The translations under genes and the position numbers were made by a program. 64,000 bases of DNA from Pachyseris speciosa (taxonomy: Eukaryota > Cnidaria > Anthozoa > Scleractinia > Pachyseridae): assembly GCA_016490735.1 (NCBI GenBank), contig JAEMWC010000191.1:501001-565000 (forward strand), written 5' to 3'. Shown here piece by piece: positions 42,146 to 54,986 of this stretch. The notes under the pieces were generated by a model. The model was given only the letters and a program-made list of their open reading frames with translations. It ran no database searches and was not told where the DNA came from. Numbering within the stretch: the stretch's first letter is position 1; the number at the start of each line of letters is the position of its first letter.

Positions 42146-42896
42146 TAGGCATGAATAGATTGTGCTAGTAAATCCAGCAAAAGTTGCTTGACAATACACC
42201 CAAAAGTTGCTCTAAAGTTGCTCAAATATTTAAAAGTTGCCACCCAAATTTAGAAAAGTTGCTTACTTTTGAAAGTCATTTTGTTCTAGATTACTACTCA
42301 AAACATGACGTTGTATGTGTAATTTAACATCATTTGTTGTGATCAATATAATCTTTAAGCTCAACGTAACTAATAATAGAAAGTATTTTCTAATGACGTT
42401 TCTAATGAGTAAACATCACAATGTTTGCTTTAGACATCATAGTGCTGACTACTAAGAGTTGCCCCAGCGGCTATGGTAACCTCAATAGGGTCAATATCTG
42501 TATTATTTTCATTTTCCTCGTCAGACATTTCAGCTTCTAATTTTGGTGCCTCACACTGCAGTAAATACCAAGATGGCGGACGGGAAGCTCTATTGTTGGA
42601 GCGAATAAACGGTGGATGTGAGCGCCCGTTAGATAGATAGCTGCTGTCCAGTTCGTGGGCGCATGTGTTATTTTATAAATTATTTGTAAGAACGTACGAC
42701 ATCATTAGTTTTCACCAGTTTTAATAAAAACCTTTTAATAAAGACCTTTATGATCGTTTGGTCAGTTTTTAACTATTTGTTGACTCAAAAGTTGCCAAGG
42801 AAGGCAATAGTTGCTCTAGGTTGCTCGCAGTACAAAAAGTAGCTGAAAACGCTAAAAGTTGCTCAAAAGTTGCCGAGCACAATTTATTTATGCCTA
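42146..42896 (-). mobile_element. hAT-type non-autonomous transposon, 751 bp
   Basis: Exact 8-bp duplications TCGCAGGG (42138-42145, 42897-42904) flank inverted ends TAGGCATRAATARATTGTGC. An 8-bp duplication is the hAT hallmark. Subterminal regions are packed with AAAAGTTGC motifs, nine or more on the left (42175-42265) and several on the right (42785-42880), as expected of transposase binding sites. A short coding remnant lies on minus at 42430-42555. Confidence 0.8.
42430..42555 (-). pseudogene. C-terminal exon remnant of hAT-family protein
   Basis: After an acceptor-like TTACTGCAG the minus strand reads CEAPKLEAEMSDEENENNTD, then IDPIEVTIAAGATLSSQHYD, V and TAA. The acidic, low-complexity end is open from splice site to stop. 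It would be the last exon of the protein; the rest is deleted. The family assignment rests on the element ends, not on this peptide. Confidence 0.45.
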
Positions 42897-42904
42897 TCGC
42901 AGGG

Positions 42905-45900
42905 ACCGCGCAGGGGAAAGGGGCCGGGGGAGCCAAGTAACAGACATATCCAAGAAAGTACTTCCAAGGGATAATAGTGCTTGGCTAAAGGTAGCGGTCC
43001 TCGCGGGAAAACATCGAAATTTATGATTGGTTCCTTTCGATCCTGTCTAATGGAATAAATTTTAAAACCAGATGAAAAGAAGATGGAAATATCGCCATGT
43101 TATCAAGTTTAACGTCTTCAGCAGCAGTTGTCTCGTGGATTAAATGAAGAAAAAACGGTTTTTCATGGCAACGTTGTACTGTCTGAAATATTTTAAAAGA
43201 AGAATTAGATATAGCGCTGGACATCCTGGCTCTTACACTCCTGCAATCATTAGTAACAAAGAGTTACAGGAGCCTCACAGAAGCATTATGAATGAAATTG
43301 TCACGATCTGCAATATTCTGCTGGTTAATCCGTTTTGTGTGGGTTGGCAAGGTTGCAAAAGCGCTGTCGTTGATGCTGTGTAACTGTATGATGTTTTCCC
43401 GTTAAGAATCTTGAATTGAAGAAGCTTCATTCGATCTCTATCGATGCTATAAGATAGCTCGGAGAAACATTCGCGTCACTTTGTTTTCTTACGTTTTGTT
43501 ATTTTTGACCCTAGCTAGGTAAACTGTTTTACGCTTTCTATTTATTGCTATCCAATAGTCAAATTGGATTCTGAAATCCTTCGCTTTCCCTGCTGTCGCT
43601 CATTGTTTTGGGCTCAAAATTGGTGGATAAAAGCCATGCGAAATTGCTGTAGCAGGTTCGGAAGCCATTTTTCCGGAACGGCACAGGTAATCTTTCCACT
43701 GATTATTTTCCATAGCGAAGCGACAGAGGGCAAAAACCGCTGTAAAGGCCAATAAATAAATGGTCGCAAATTACTCTATACAACGTTTTCCTTCATTGCA
43801 AGTAACAACCAAATAAAACAAAATTGACGTTGCTGTTCCCAGACAGCCCACAGGGACAGTTTCTGCAAGGAAATTTGCATTTCTTCCTTCCTTTCTCCCT
43901 TCATTTAGCTATTTCAGCGGTCTCCCGTCATTTCATCTCGATATTAACTCTGTTTTATATTTAATCGAAAAGCATATGGTGAGGTTTCTGATCGAGGACA
44001 TTCTACTTCAAAATCAATTGGCTAAAATAGGAACTTCCCGAGCAAATAGAATCAGAACTTATATACTAAAATATCACGAGTTTGAGAGACAAATTTACTC
44101 AGCATGCATGCAATTTGCTTTTGAATAAATGCGCGAACCATAAAATGATTAGCAGCCGTATTTCTGCTATACAATTACCTCAAAACCATAGATGAGCTTT
44201 TATCATACTAAACAGAATTTAAACACGCTCCCATGCAGATTCTAAACACAATAGCTATTCATGATTTTCGTCAGGCGTGAAGTCACCAAATAATTAACCT
44301 ACTTTATTCAGCCATGCGCATTTTAACCTAAACACCTTTTTGAATTTCTCAACGGTCTCCTCGGATTTTTGCTTTGATGAAACAAGGTTTCAATGCAGGC
44401 CTTGATCTCTGACATTTGCTACATTCAACATGAACTTTTCCACGAAAGGGGCATCCAGTTTAAGACGATGAAACCATTAAGCTCCTTATGTGGGGCCTGA
44501 CATATCGCCGATCCAGAAAACAGAACATTTTCAAGAATTCTAAGTTCAAGAGTTCTGCGAATGACCAAACATGGAGTCTTCATATACCTGATGCTTTATA
44601 GAGAGGGGCTGAACATACTTTTAACAGCGGATCGACGTGACCTTGTGGACTACGATTTCAGTCTGATTCGTATTCCTCATGATCGGATGTCTTTCGAGTC
44701 CAAGTCGGGCTTATTCAACAGCCGACAACCTGGTGAGTGGTATCAAATTATTATTGGCTTGAATGAAATGTCAAGAATTCCAAATGAACTCTCAGGTTCA
44801 ATGATTTTCTTTTTCACTGTTCTCTGATTTGTCTAGCTCTGCCGAAGTTAACGCTAAAGTTGTCAACCTAAAACAATAAAAAGAGTGACACCCACAAGTT
44901 GACACGTTAATTATTACCTTTTAGTTTAATTATTGTCAGTTTTAGGATATGATTCTTTGTCATATTTTTCGGTAGCCTCGCAGCTCCTATAAGCTCTAAA
45001 TTTTAGTGGTATAGTGTCGCAGCCCTATTATTTTAGGGCTAGGGTCCATTATTTGTGTTGTTTGTTTTTTTGCCTCACCTGAAGGGTGGTCTCCAATCAG
45101 GTGAGACATTGTAAGAGATGCGAGATGACCCATATTTTTTACGCATGCTTTAAAAAGATCTCGTGCACTAAGGAGAAATGGTTCCTTTTTAAAGACATCA
45201 GCAAACCTGTGGAACGTTAAAGAACCCACACACTGTTCGAAAAGAATAGAGGACGTAGTCTCCGGTGTGGTGGTCTATCTCTGCCAGCATGTGGTCAGAT
45301 AATTAGCTTAAAGGGCTTCTAAGCAAATGAGACCACAATAAATGTATAGCCAGAAGTTAGGCTATCCGCCGGGTGTGGGAACTCCTTACCAAGTTACTCC
45401 AGGTTACTGCTCGCGTACTTTCCATTAAAGACCAGCATAGGCAAGAAACTAATCTAAAAAAAAAACCTAATCTAAAAAGAGACTACATCAAAACATAATG
45501 AAAAGGGCTATTTCATGTGGTTTTATTTGTTATAATTTCTTCAAACGTTAAAGAAGCTATAAGGAAGTAGTAATAACTAGACTTGAACTTCTTGAAATTA
45601 AGTTGGCAATTTTGAGAGCTAAACGGCGTGTGGCAATTAGGATTGCAAGAAAGAATTAACCTTATTTAATATAAATATTAGAGCTATCATTTATAATTTC
45701 CCTCTTTTCTTTCATTACGGGCTACTGAAAATGCAATCAAGAAGAAAAAAACGAAAAAGGGAGCCGAGGGATTTCCAAATGTAAGTAGTTTAGATAATTA
45801 TATTTTATTAAGGATCGCACTGAATTGTAAATTCGATTTACTTAGAAACTTTAAGGTACAGTAAAGCTTTTTGTTTGCAATTATAGTTATAGCATGCCCT

Positions 45901-46720
45901 GCACCTTCTTAGTCTTGCTCCACCTCGTTTAAAGAGGCTTGACAACATTAACCTTGTCTAATCCGATGATCCACTAAACGTCTCATCTTCATAGCGAACG
46001 AAAACAACTTAAACAATATTTTAATCATTATGGAGCAATTGTTACACGATGACTATTGTTCTCTCAGTGAAAAACATTAATACGAGCAGACAAAAATACT
46101 TATCGTTTTCATAAAATTATATTCCACAGCAAATGTGGCAACTCGTGCTAAAACGGCCTTAATTGGCTTCATCTTTGCATGTGTCTCTTTCTTACTTCTG
46201 CAAAATCTGAACTACCCCCATAACTCTCAGTGGTAATCGACTGTCTTACGCAAGTCATTCTTTTCTTTTTGACCTAATTAGAGAAATTAAAACCGAAAAA
46301 AATAAACAAGAACAAGATAAGTGGATAATTTTTTTTGGTAAAAATCCTTGTTGAGGGAACGGATACGGCATGGGGGCGCTTATTAATGGCGAACAGAGCC
46401 AGCTGAAACGACAGTATCCGATCACGAAATTTATGAAGAGAGCTTTTTTTACAACGAGCATCGTACCATCCAGTTAGAGTCATAGACGAAAAAGAAATGT
46501 GGCCAATATTTGCTAAACAATTTACAAAATTACATTTATCCTTCATAGGGAAACAAGATGGAAATCGTGGGTATCACATTCTTCATACAACGTTTTTTCA
46601 GGCAAGTTTCCGTAATTTAGTTGTACCGTGAACAAATAGAACAAATGAAGAATAGCCATTGCACCTAAGCGTACCTGAGATTGAACGGTTGATTTGATTT
46701 GATTGTAAATCTGAAACTTG
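42905..46720. other. No confident gene; one exon-like open frame
   Basis: The frame at 44561-44827 plus (88 codons, RIPHDRMSFESKSGLFNSRQ and a following CTG/GTGAGT donor-like site) is exon-like but unassigned. 45000-45400 looks like a dispersed repeat. No RNA gene seen. Confidence 0.3.
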
Positions 46721-46721
46721 A

Positions 46722-46723
<2 letters not shown>

Positions 46724-46757
<34 letters not shown>

Positions 46758-46758
46758 A
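46724..46758. repeat. (AAAT)n microsatellite
   Basis: About nine AAAT units. Confidence 0.9.
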
Positions 46759-47399
46759 TCTTTACATGACGGCGACATCTCTTTTGATGAAAGCAAATTC
46801 CAAAATGTTGTAGAATACAAAAGTGGCGCCTATTAATAGCGCCGATCACGTGATCCCAAGCTGGGTGGAGGGTTTCGTGCGTTCCACTTGGTGCTTGTCT
46901 ACATTCGCGCTTCCCGAGGCCCACATAGCTGGGCTGCCGGCCAATCCCAGGTGGGACCTCATTCTAGTGGGCATTGCACACAGGTACAGTCGTCGTCAAC
47001 TCATAATCAGTTGACAACAAACTGGGGTTGCATCATTTTCCATTCTTCCCATTGTGGGGAGTTGGGCCGGGATGCATAATCCAAGACAGCTGTGCCGTGA
47101 CCGTTAGGATGGTGTGAGCGTCTCACCGGGTCGTTGCACGGCAGGTTCTCTGGGCTGGTGCCGGAGGACGGTCTGTATTCAAGCGGGGGTCACACGTTCA
47201 AGTTTTTTTCTGGAAACGAAAATGAGAAAAGCAACCAGAACAACTGGCTTGTCGGCTTTTGATAAAGAGATATCGCTCTGTAATGCCAATATCTTACGCA
47301 CGAAGGAAATCCTCAAGACAAGAACCTTGTTTATGTGGTGAAAATTCTCTTTGGAGTAGTGAAATGGTACGAAAGGAAATCATTAAAACCTTTCCGAAG

Positions 47400-47545
47400 T
47401 ATAAATGACTTCAACGTGATTAAAACCCCGTACTTCAACGGGATTCAAACCCGTAAATTGTGCCAAAGCCTTCACAGTAGACCAACTTTAGTGGGATTCA
47501 AACCCGAAAACTTTGGCCATTGCCGGTACGAGTATCTTTATTGGT
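47400..47545 (-). repeat. Degenerate tRNA-like fragments
   Basis: CAACGGGATTCAAACCCG (about 47436) and GTGGGATTCAAACCCG (about 47492) are B-box/T-arm sequences in minus orientation. A third lies at about 48668 (CCAGGATTCAAACCCG). A boxes are eroded. They resemble decayed SINE heads. Confidence 0.45.
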
Positions 47546-47902
47546 TAAGCAAATATTCATAAATAGGAGATCGGACTTGTTAATTCCTTCTGAAGATTAA
47601 TTGCGAAATATTTTTCATGAAACCTTCTGAGAAATAATAAAAAAAAAAACATCGTATACACTGTTACTAACTCGCTTTTTTCTTGAGTCGCAGGATGGCA
47701 GTGTTTCACTGGGTCGCACTCTGAAGGTTCATCGCTGGCGGTGGAGGAGGTTTTGTATCTTTTCAAACGGCGGTAAAAAATTCTCATGGCAGATGTTGCT
47801 GCGTAATATAATTTACACGTGAAAAATAATCAGAATGAGTTGTCACTGTATTATAATGTTGCATTAAAGAAGCTGTCACCACACGAACCTTCAGTGATAA
47901 GA

Positions 47903-48590
47903 CAGGGGCGTAGCGAGCCATAGGCCCGGCCTGCGGGCCTACAAATTTTCAACCTGCCAGTCCTATGTATTATTGTGCCATTGTGAGAGATAAACAATTT
48001 CCTGAAATTCTTTGCGAACGTTATAAAAAGGAAACGCAATTTATCAACGTATCCTAGGATTATAACAATCGCAACCACTCTGTAAGGGTGAGATTACGAA
48101 AGCAAGGAAAACTTAAAAGCCCGCAGGCTATGAAAAGTGCTACCGACAATCGTACAACGGTTACATATGGCGACAGCGAAACATGCACCTGGACAGCCAT
48201 GGCCAAGCAGAACCATCGACCGTTTCTTCTAGGAATAGTTTATTTTTTTCTCAAATTTGCGTGCGTGGTAAAGGGGAGTTCAGATCACATTCATTCATGG
48301 CAAATAAAACGGCCTTTTCTTGCTTAGGGAATACTGGATGATGAAAATTTTGGTTCTCTAGTTCAAAATTATGGTAAAATTCGGGTATATTTATCTTGAC
48401 TTCATAAACACTTTTCGAGTCTGAGGAATGCATGAAATGGCGTTTTAGAGCTTTCAGTAAAAAAAATTTCCCGGGGGAGCATGCCTCCGGACCCCCTAGA
48501 AGTTCGCAACTTCGGCGCTCGATAGGCGTGATAACGACTCTCGCGTTAAAAACAGGCCTACAACTATTCAAAAACCTCGCTACGCCCCTG
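47903..48590. mobile_element. DNA transposon relic with CAGGGGCGTAGCGAG ends, 688 bp
   Basis: Left end CAGGGGCGTAGCGAGC and right end (reverse complement) CAGGGGCGTAGCGAGG, flanked by TAAGA at 47898-47902 and 48591-48595. CAGGGGCG tips are typical of hAT-group elements, but the visible duplication is 5 bp, not 8. A 106-codon frame on minus is not recognisable. Confidence 0.7.
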
Positions 48591-49619
48591 TAAGATGAAG
48601 ATTGCGTTTGGAGTAAAGGGATGATACTACGTCATATCAAATTAGAGCTTCCGAAGTAAACTGGCTTCACCAGGATTCAAACCCGTTAATTTTGCGGTGT
48701 TGATGAGAGTACTTTTCCTTATAATTAAGGCCATTAAAGCCCTTGACGTGGATCAAAGGCGGAGCTGTTTTCACCCAAAGATATGTTTTTCTTCTTATGC
48801 GGTGAATTACTGGCAGCCAGTCTAGAGAAAATACTTTGCTTTGATAATTGACTTTCACTGACTGACTTTCTTTAGTTTATAGACTCAGGAGTGTTGACGG
48901 ATTTGAAGAAGGCGTTTGAGGAATTCCGATTCTCCTTGTGAGGTTTGGATGTTACCTAATATTATAACGCTTCGATTAGAGGAAAATGAAAGGATATTGT
49001 GGAGAAACCTCTGAGCAAGAAGGAGATATCTGACAAATTTTATTCTTGCAACACAACCAGTCCTCATCATTTATATACAAGAAAGCAATATTAAATAAAA
49101 AGAAAAAAAAAAAAAAGAAAAAAGAAAGAGAAAACCCAAAGCTAAAGGAAAACACATGCATGGTGAGCACTACGTGATTTCAGAAATCAAGGGTTACTTT
49201 TAACATTTATACGATGCCCCGTGGTAGTAGAATTCTTTCTTTCATTCTCCTGAGTTTGTGATGATGTGTTACTAGAAGGCTGTTTCTCCTTTTGTACAGC
49301 TGATATGTTAAGCGGCTGGACTTGAAGTTTGAATAGAATGCCATCAACGATACAAACAATATAATGAACAAAAAAAATACAACTTGTCGAGTGGGCGACA
49401 GCTTTATTATCACATGTTTTTTATTTCTCTTTCAAAATACTTTCCCATCGAACCTTATAGTCACGGGCCGTGAATAACAACCTTAAGTAATCAACCTTAC
49501 AGTCACGGGACGTAAACGAAAAAAAAAAAAAACTCCTTAGGGATCTTTTAGTTCAATTTGAAAAAGAGCCGTATCTACCCTATATATTAAGATATTAGTT
49601 TGATTCTTGACTGAATATT

Positions 49620-49895
49620 CACTTGCTAGGGGAGCAGGGTGAGAGTGTGGGGAGAGCACTCGCCTTCCACCAATGTGGCCTGGTTTCGATTGCCGGACTC
49701 GACGTCATTTGTGGGTTGAGTTTGTTAGTTCTCTTCTCTGCTCCGAGAGGTTCTTCTCCTCAAAAACCAACACTTCTAAATCCCAATTCGACCCGGAATG
49801 CTCGAAGGTTTAATACATGAGCCCCCGGCGCGGGAGATTGGGGAACCACTCCCCACACTATCGAGCTTAAATAAATTGATTTGATTTGATTTGAA
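49620..49895 (+). mobile_element. tRNA-derived SINE with (ATTTG)n tail
   Basis: Head GTGTGGGGAGAGCACTCGCC with a B-box-like GGTTTCGATTGCC, body CTCCGAGAGGTTCTTCTCCT and CTCAAAAACCAACACTTCTA, 3' end ACATGAGCCCCCGGCGCGGG and AAATAAATTGATTTGATTTG. I recognise the head and body as an abundant coral SINE (from memory). The 3' end is shared with the retroposon ends at 34985 and 61930. Confidence 0.7.
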
Positions 49896-50316
49896 TTGAG
49901 ATAATGCACATGTACTTCTTTGGCTGAACTCCCATCTCAGCTTAAGTAACTACACACTGCAACTTAAATGAGAGTAAGTTCAAACATATGTATATCTTGA
50001 ATGGTAGGAGAAACGTCACTCCCTCAGCTCAGTGCTGGAATTCCTTTTGCGAACCACAAATTAAAGTGCGGCAAGGAGAGGTTGATAGCCTGCAGGTTTT
50101 AAGAAATCTAGACAGCTGTGGGATTCAGTCTTGGGTGAGTGGTAATGCTATTTCGAAACTATTACATCTCTTTGAAGTCTTTCGACCACGCTTGTAAAAT
50201 AGCCAAACGGTCTGTCCCCTAAAGGACCTAACGATTGGTTTTGTTCACCTGCAATAGTTGCCATCTTTGCTTATTATTATTTGGGCTAGAATGAACTCAG
50301 GTGTGTTGGCAGTGTA

Positions 50317-50669
50317 CAGTCGAACCTCAATAATCCGGACTTCTCGATTATCCGGACCATTTCCTCTGGTCTAAGATCGTTTTCATGAATATTAGCAAGG
50401 CATGATGAAGATCCCTGAAAACTATCATTATGTGACTTATTTTTAATTTAGGCGTTGAAAAGAGAGTTTGAAAAAAGGTTTGTTTTCTATCCAAACAGTA
50501 CTGAAGCATTTTAGACCAAATTAAGTCTTTGCATGAAGTTCATTTGCACAATACAGTACACTATCGCATTAAATTCCGATTTCTTGGTTTATTCAGTTTA
50601 ATATACGTATTTTTGATTATCCAGACTCTCCGTTAACCGGACTATTTACGGATAATCGAGGTTCGACCG
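50317..50669. mobile_element. pogo/Tigger-type MITE, 353 bp
   Basis: Inverted ends CAGTCGAACCTCAATAATCC and CGGTCGAACCTCGATTATCC, flanked by TA at 50315-50316 and 50670-50671. CAGT-GAACCTCGATTATCCG ends with TA duplication are characteristic of pogo/Tigger elements. No transposase remains. Confidence 0.85.
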
Positions 50670-51322
50670 TAGTTGTGTCTACTCAATGAGAAGGTTTTTC
50701 TTTTTGTGAACTGAACGAGAGCCCTTGAGACAAAATGTCGATTGCTACTTTTATCTGATCCCGATGTTTCGTCGTGGACGACAACTTTTGCTTTGACAAC
50801 GAAAGGAGGAGAAAAGGAGATGCAACAGCTCTGGTCGATATAGCAACAGATTGTGCATTTCTTGCATTAATTAGATAAGCCAAGACATGAAACACGAGTT
50901 CGTTTGCAGTCTTTCAATTCATTTTTTTTTTTCATGGTCGATTACTAATTTCCTGTTCATTTGCATTTCCTTTTCAGATGGGCTTTTACCTTGCGTTGGT
51001 TGTCAGCTTCATAGGAAGGTTTTCAGATGAATTCAAAGGTGACAGACCGCAAACAATTGTTGCTTCTAAAAATATCTGCGTGTAATAACTGTTCATCAGT
51101 AGGATACCTAAAATGTGTGCAATTCCACAATTGGTTTCGGCTCCATCAAATCCTATACCAATTGCAGAACATTTTAGGAGGAGCCACCCACACTGTGAGC
51201 ACAGTTATTGACAACACGTATTAGCAAGGAAAACAACGTAAAATAATAGGAGTACGTTAAATAACGAACTATGCACACGTAAACCAAACAACGAACTAAG
51301 CACACGTAAACTAAATAAGCAA

Positions 51323-51355
51323 GCGCGCGCACAACTTTAGGAAAATTGCGCGCGC
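51323..51355. repeat. GC-alternating hairpin
   Basis: GCGCGCGCACAA and TTGCGCGCGC are near-inverted around a short A/T-rich loop. Alternating purine-pyrimidine arms could adopt Z-DNA or a cruciform. It lies just downstream of the minus-strand Penelope RT fragment, next to two CACACGTAAACY-type direct repeats (51271-51315). Confidence 0.6.
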
Positions 51356-51434
51356 ACATTTGCATAAAAATGTAATGAATGGAAGCAACAAGGATCTCAA
51401 ATTTGGGCGTCAGGATAATATAAAGGATATAATC

Positions 51435-51995
51435 TCATCTCTGGATTGCTAATTTCATCTCCTGTAGTGTAGCACCATACTTCTCAACGATAGCACCGTG
51501 GCGTTTCAAGAATTTAGTTAACGATTTACGAAGTAGCGTAGATTTGAAGCCTTGGTGAAGGAGATGTGATGAAAGTCGGTGAAGTCTATCAATAAAATCC
51601 AGTTTCGATGTGCAAAGTCTAGCATATCTCACTAATTGAGATATGAAAACACCATAGGCCGGATTGGCGGGAATGTTGCTGTCCATGTGAGGAAAATTGA
51701 CAATCCGAAATGAGAAGTCATCCCTCTTATCGTAGACACTGAGATGAAAAGGAGTGTTGTTATCACCATTCCTAATTCTTGTGTCTAGATAACAAACTTC
51801 ATTTGATGTTAAGGTAGTGTCCTTTAGTTCCAGTTCCGACGGGTAAATAGCGCTGATGTAATTTCCGAAATTCTCATTGTTGACGCTGAATAAATCATCA
51901 ATGTATCGAAAGGTGTTGCTAAATTGGACGGCTATGGTTTTATCTCGTTTCAATGTTCTAGAAAACAATGCAATGTTATCTGAGTACTAAAAAAC
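51435..51995 (-). pseudogene. Penelope-like reverse transcriptase fragment
   Basis: Minus strand, open for about 180 codons: YSDNIALFSRTLKRDKTIAV, the catalytic box RYIDDLFSVNN, VCYLDTRIR, VYDKRDDFSFRIVNFPHMDS, NPAYGVFISQLVRYARLC, then LLHQGFKSTLLRKSLTKFLK. YIDD and the VYDKRDDF...SQLVRYAR block are hallmarks of Penelope-type RTs. It lacks the upstream RT fingers and the downstream GIY-YIG domain, so both ends are truncated, although the surviving frame is open. Confidence 0.85.
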
Positions 51996-51999
51996 ATCC

Positions 52000-52580
52000 A
52001 ACATCCAACATTCAAGTCTTCAGTTCAGTCTCCAAGTAGTTACCAACATCTTATATTCTGAAATAAGGCATTTTTGCGGGCCATGCAAAGTGCTCAGTAA
52101 GCTTGAAAGGATTAAGACGTCAGGATGAATTTGGACTAAGCCTAAATTTTATTGCTTAGGGTCCATTCTCGCAAAACGTGTTTGGGGATTTAAAGTTAAC
52201 GCAAGACTTTTCTAGTTACTCGATTCAATTTTCGTAAAAGTAAACTGAAGCACAAGGATTAACTGAATTACTCAAGGCAAAACATGAAGGGCAGAATATG
52301 GTTGTGGGAATCCACATTAAACGTCTATATACTAAAATAATTCTAATCCTAAATTTAAAATAAACATGAAATGAACTTAAAAAATAAAACTAAGAAGTAA
52401 TGATAATTTTAAAACAAAATCAAACCTTATCCCAGATTAAATATCAATTAGGGGTTCTACAGAACGTTTCACTCATGTGGTTCCTATAAACCCTGTCGCC
52501 CTTCTTTTTTGACTACTTTTACTTCCAATTTACAATTCATCAGCAATGGTACTTTTCAAAGCGCGAAACAAATAATTCTG
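52000..52580. other. No gene seen
   Basis: AT-rich intergenic or intronic sequence. Confidence 0.4.
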
Positions 52581-52774
52581 GGCCCAGTTGTTCAGAACAC
52601 GATGAAGCTAATCCCAGGTTAGAGTGAACTTTGAGTCCAGTTTAGTTACTCTTATTACTGAAATTTAACTTAACTTTAAGCGTAATATTTGATTTACAAA
52701 ACTTTCTCAACGAGTGAATTGAAAACTTCGGTTAACTCTAAATCCTGGGTTAATCTGCATTCGAACAACCGGCC
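52581..52774. mobile_element. MITE with GGCC..GTTGTTC ends, 194 bp
   Basis: The left end GGCCCAGTTGTTCAGAA and the reverse complement of the right end GGCCGGTTGTTCGAATG are inverted partners. Inside, AATCCCAGGTTAGAG and CTCTAAATCCTGGGTTAA are also mutually inverted. The 31.9-32.07-kb fragment has the same tip. Confidence 0.7.
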
Positions 52775-54980
52775 ACAAGGTAACTTTTAATCTCCGATTA
52801 GCACTTAATGGCTTCGAACAATCGAAGGTTTGTGTAAGGTTTGGATGATTTCTTGAGAGAGGACACCCATTATATATATTAGAAGAAACGAAAATTGCAA
52901 AAGTTCTTTCTTAAGTATCTAAAAGTATTATGCAACTTAACAGCGTTGTCAAACATTTAAAGAAGTTATTTGAAAAATAAAGCAAACATTTTCACCCCCA
53001 TGCCTATGGTGGCAGTCGTTTTAAGGGCGGACAAAGCAAATACGTGATATAAGTCAAGGAAAGCCAAGGATCGAATGAGTTTCCTATTTACCGTCTTATT
53101 TGTAATTATTGAAATAAAATTATTCTGGAATTCAGCCAGTTCATTAATGTTTTACTGGCAGATCGATTGAGATGACAACTAGCGTAGTTCTTTATGGAAT
53201 TCTCTAGTCTGATTTTTCGTTTTGGAGACTTAGTGACACTACATTACACAAAGCGCTTTCTTTGCTTTGCACTTGCGAAGGTCCAGGTCCCTTGTTACCG
53301 CTTGGTTTGTCGCTCTGCGAAATGACTGCTACCAGGCTAACGATTCGTCTTTTGCTTTTCTGTGTGCAATTTGAAGTTTGCTGAGGCTTGCCTTCTGGAA
53401 CTCAAGACGGTCATAAATTACCCTCAGCATTGGGTTTGGACTGGAAAAAAAGACAGAAAATACTTATTTCCCCGAAATATCCAAAGCTCGTTGGGTTTCG
53501 ATCTATCTTCTAAGGTCTTCGCCGCAGCCAGTCGATATTTAGTTTCGTTTGGCCTAAAAACGATTTCGAGACCTTGTCGAAGTCTAAATTCATGCTGCTC
53601 TTCGAATTCATTTAGCATCAGTCATGATGAAGAATAGCGCTCACATCTGATCAATTTCTGTCATACGATTTTATAAAATCATTATTTTCGCCGCAAAGAA
53701 GACTCGAAGATAACTGATTGATTTGCCAGTGTATAAGGGCTGACATTATAATTTCTCATAGCAGTGGATAACACTTTTTTTTTTTCGTTTGTTGCGAGCT
53801 TGGAATTTGATGATACTTCTAATGTAAGTTGTTGCGATGACCACAGGTTTGCGTGACGTCATAAAGACACGACAGCAACAAAAGAAAACGAAATCATAAG
53901 CGGCTGCTGTGTCGAGCTTAGGGCCTCCATAGTTTTTTCCCCTGCTAAATGTGAAAAAGGGGAACAACAAACATTTAGCAAACAAGGGCAACGAAAAATG
54001 AAAACGGCATAAACAAGAGATCCATATTCGCTTTTTTCCGAAGTCGTCAGTAAGGCAAGTATGCCAGATGATATACTTGCGCTGGCTAAATTTTGCTTGC
54101 CCTCGTAAAAGTGCAGAATTATAGAAAAAACGGTGAAAAAATGTGAGACTGGAACATTTGCTTCTTTTATACTCATTCAATTGTTTTTTGGCTAGCAGTA
54201 GTCTCGTGAATCGTTATGGACTCCAAACGAAGTGAAGAGCGGCACTCCACTAACTCGTTTTTCTGTGTAATACTTTAGTCTGTGTCCCCAGTTGCAAAAG
54301 TTTGCAATGTGGACTCATTGGATGCTGATGAACTGGGCACAAATGCCAGCCAGTGTCTGTTCGTTTGCGACAAGGGCTAGAAGATACGCTTGCTTTCTTG
54401 CCTACCTTCCTGTGCATATCTCAGCCTGGCTTCTTTTTCAGAACCAACGGCAGCTTCACTTGTTTTCAGTGATCACTGAATGCGGCGAAACACCTTCCAA
54501 ACACCGCCTCATCTTGTTTCGACAACTGTCAAGTTTGTGCTAATGCAGGTCTTCAGAGAAATACCAGCGGTTAACTACATGAATATTGAGCCTGCTCTCG
54601 TTCCATAAAAGACGACTTTTTGAGTTATTTTACGCCCTTCTTTGTCCTCTCGGAAGACGATTATGGCTATGGAAGACGATTACGAATATGGATCCCTGCA
54701 TAAACTATGACAAGCGGTGACACAAACGTAAACGAGAACAGAAAAAGAAGAGTCGATATTCAGTAGACGGATCAGATAATAAAATCGGACATGCTGAAGA
54801 GGAAAGCAGTCAATATGAGCATAAAAAAGGTTTTCTAGCTTTATAGACTGTGCAGCAGTTAAGATAAATTATAGCTGACTACCACGAACGTCTTTAAGCT
54901 GTTTGATCACACCCATGTAGATGCAATGTGGATCAGGGCTTAATAACGAAATATAATGTACTCTAAAGCGCAGTATAAAC
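52775..54980. other. No confident gene
   Basis: Frames of 64-144 codons (53362-54180) show no recognisable domains. At 54285-54370 one plus frame reads VCNVDSLDADELGTNASQCL followed by FVCDKG and a stop, possibly a decayed secreted-protein exon; not assigned. Confidence 0.3.
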
Positions 54981-54986
54981 GAACGG

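Noticed and set aside
42500..42545. Hammerhead core CTGACGA on the minus strand
   Set aside because: It lies within the open acidic exon of the hAT element and is not followed by stem II and GAAA in the right arrangement.
47030..47110. U1-snRNA-like segment
   Set aside because: A GGGGAGTTG...GCATAAT stretch is reminiscent of U1, but the 5' splice-site-pairing end and stem-loops are absent.
48251..48571. Transposase ORF in the CAGGGGCG element
   Set aside because: 106 codons with no recognisable catalytic or zinc-finger motifs.
54320..54350. Hammerhead core CTGATGA
   Set aside because: A good stem can follow, but no GAAA occurs after it.
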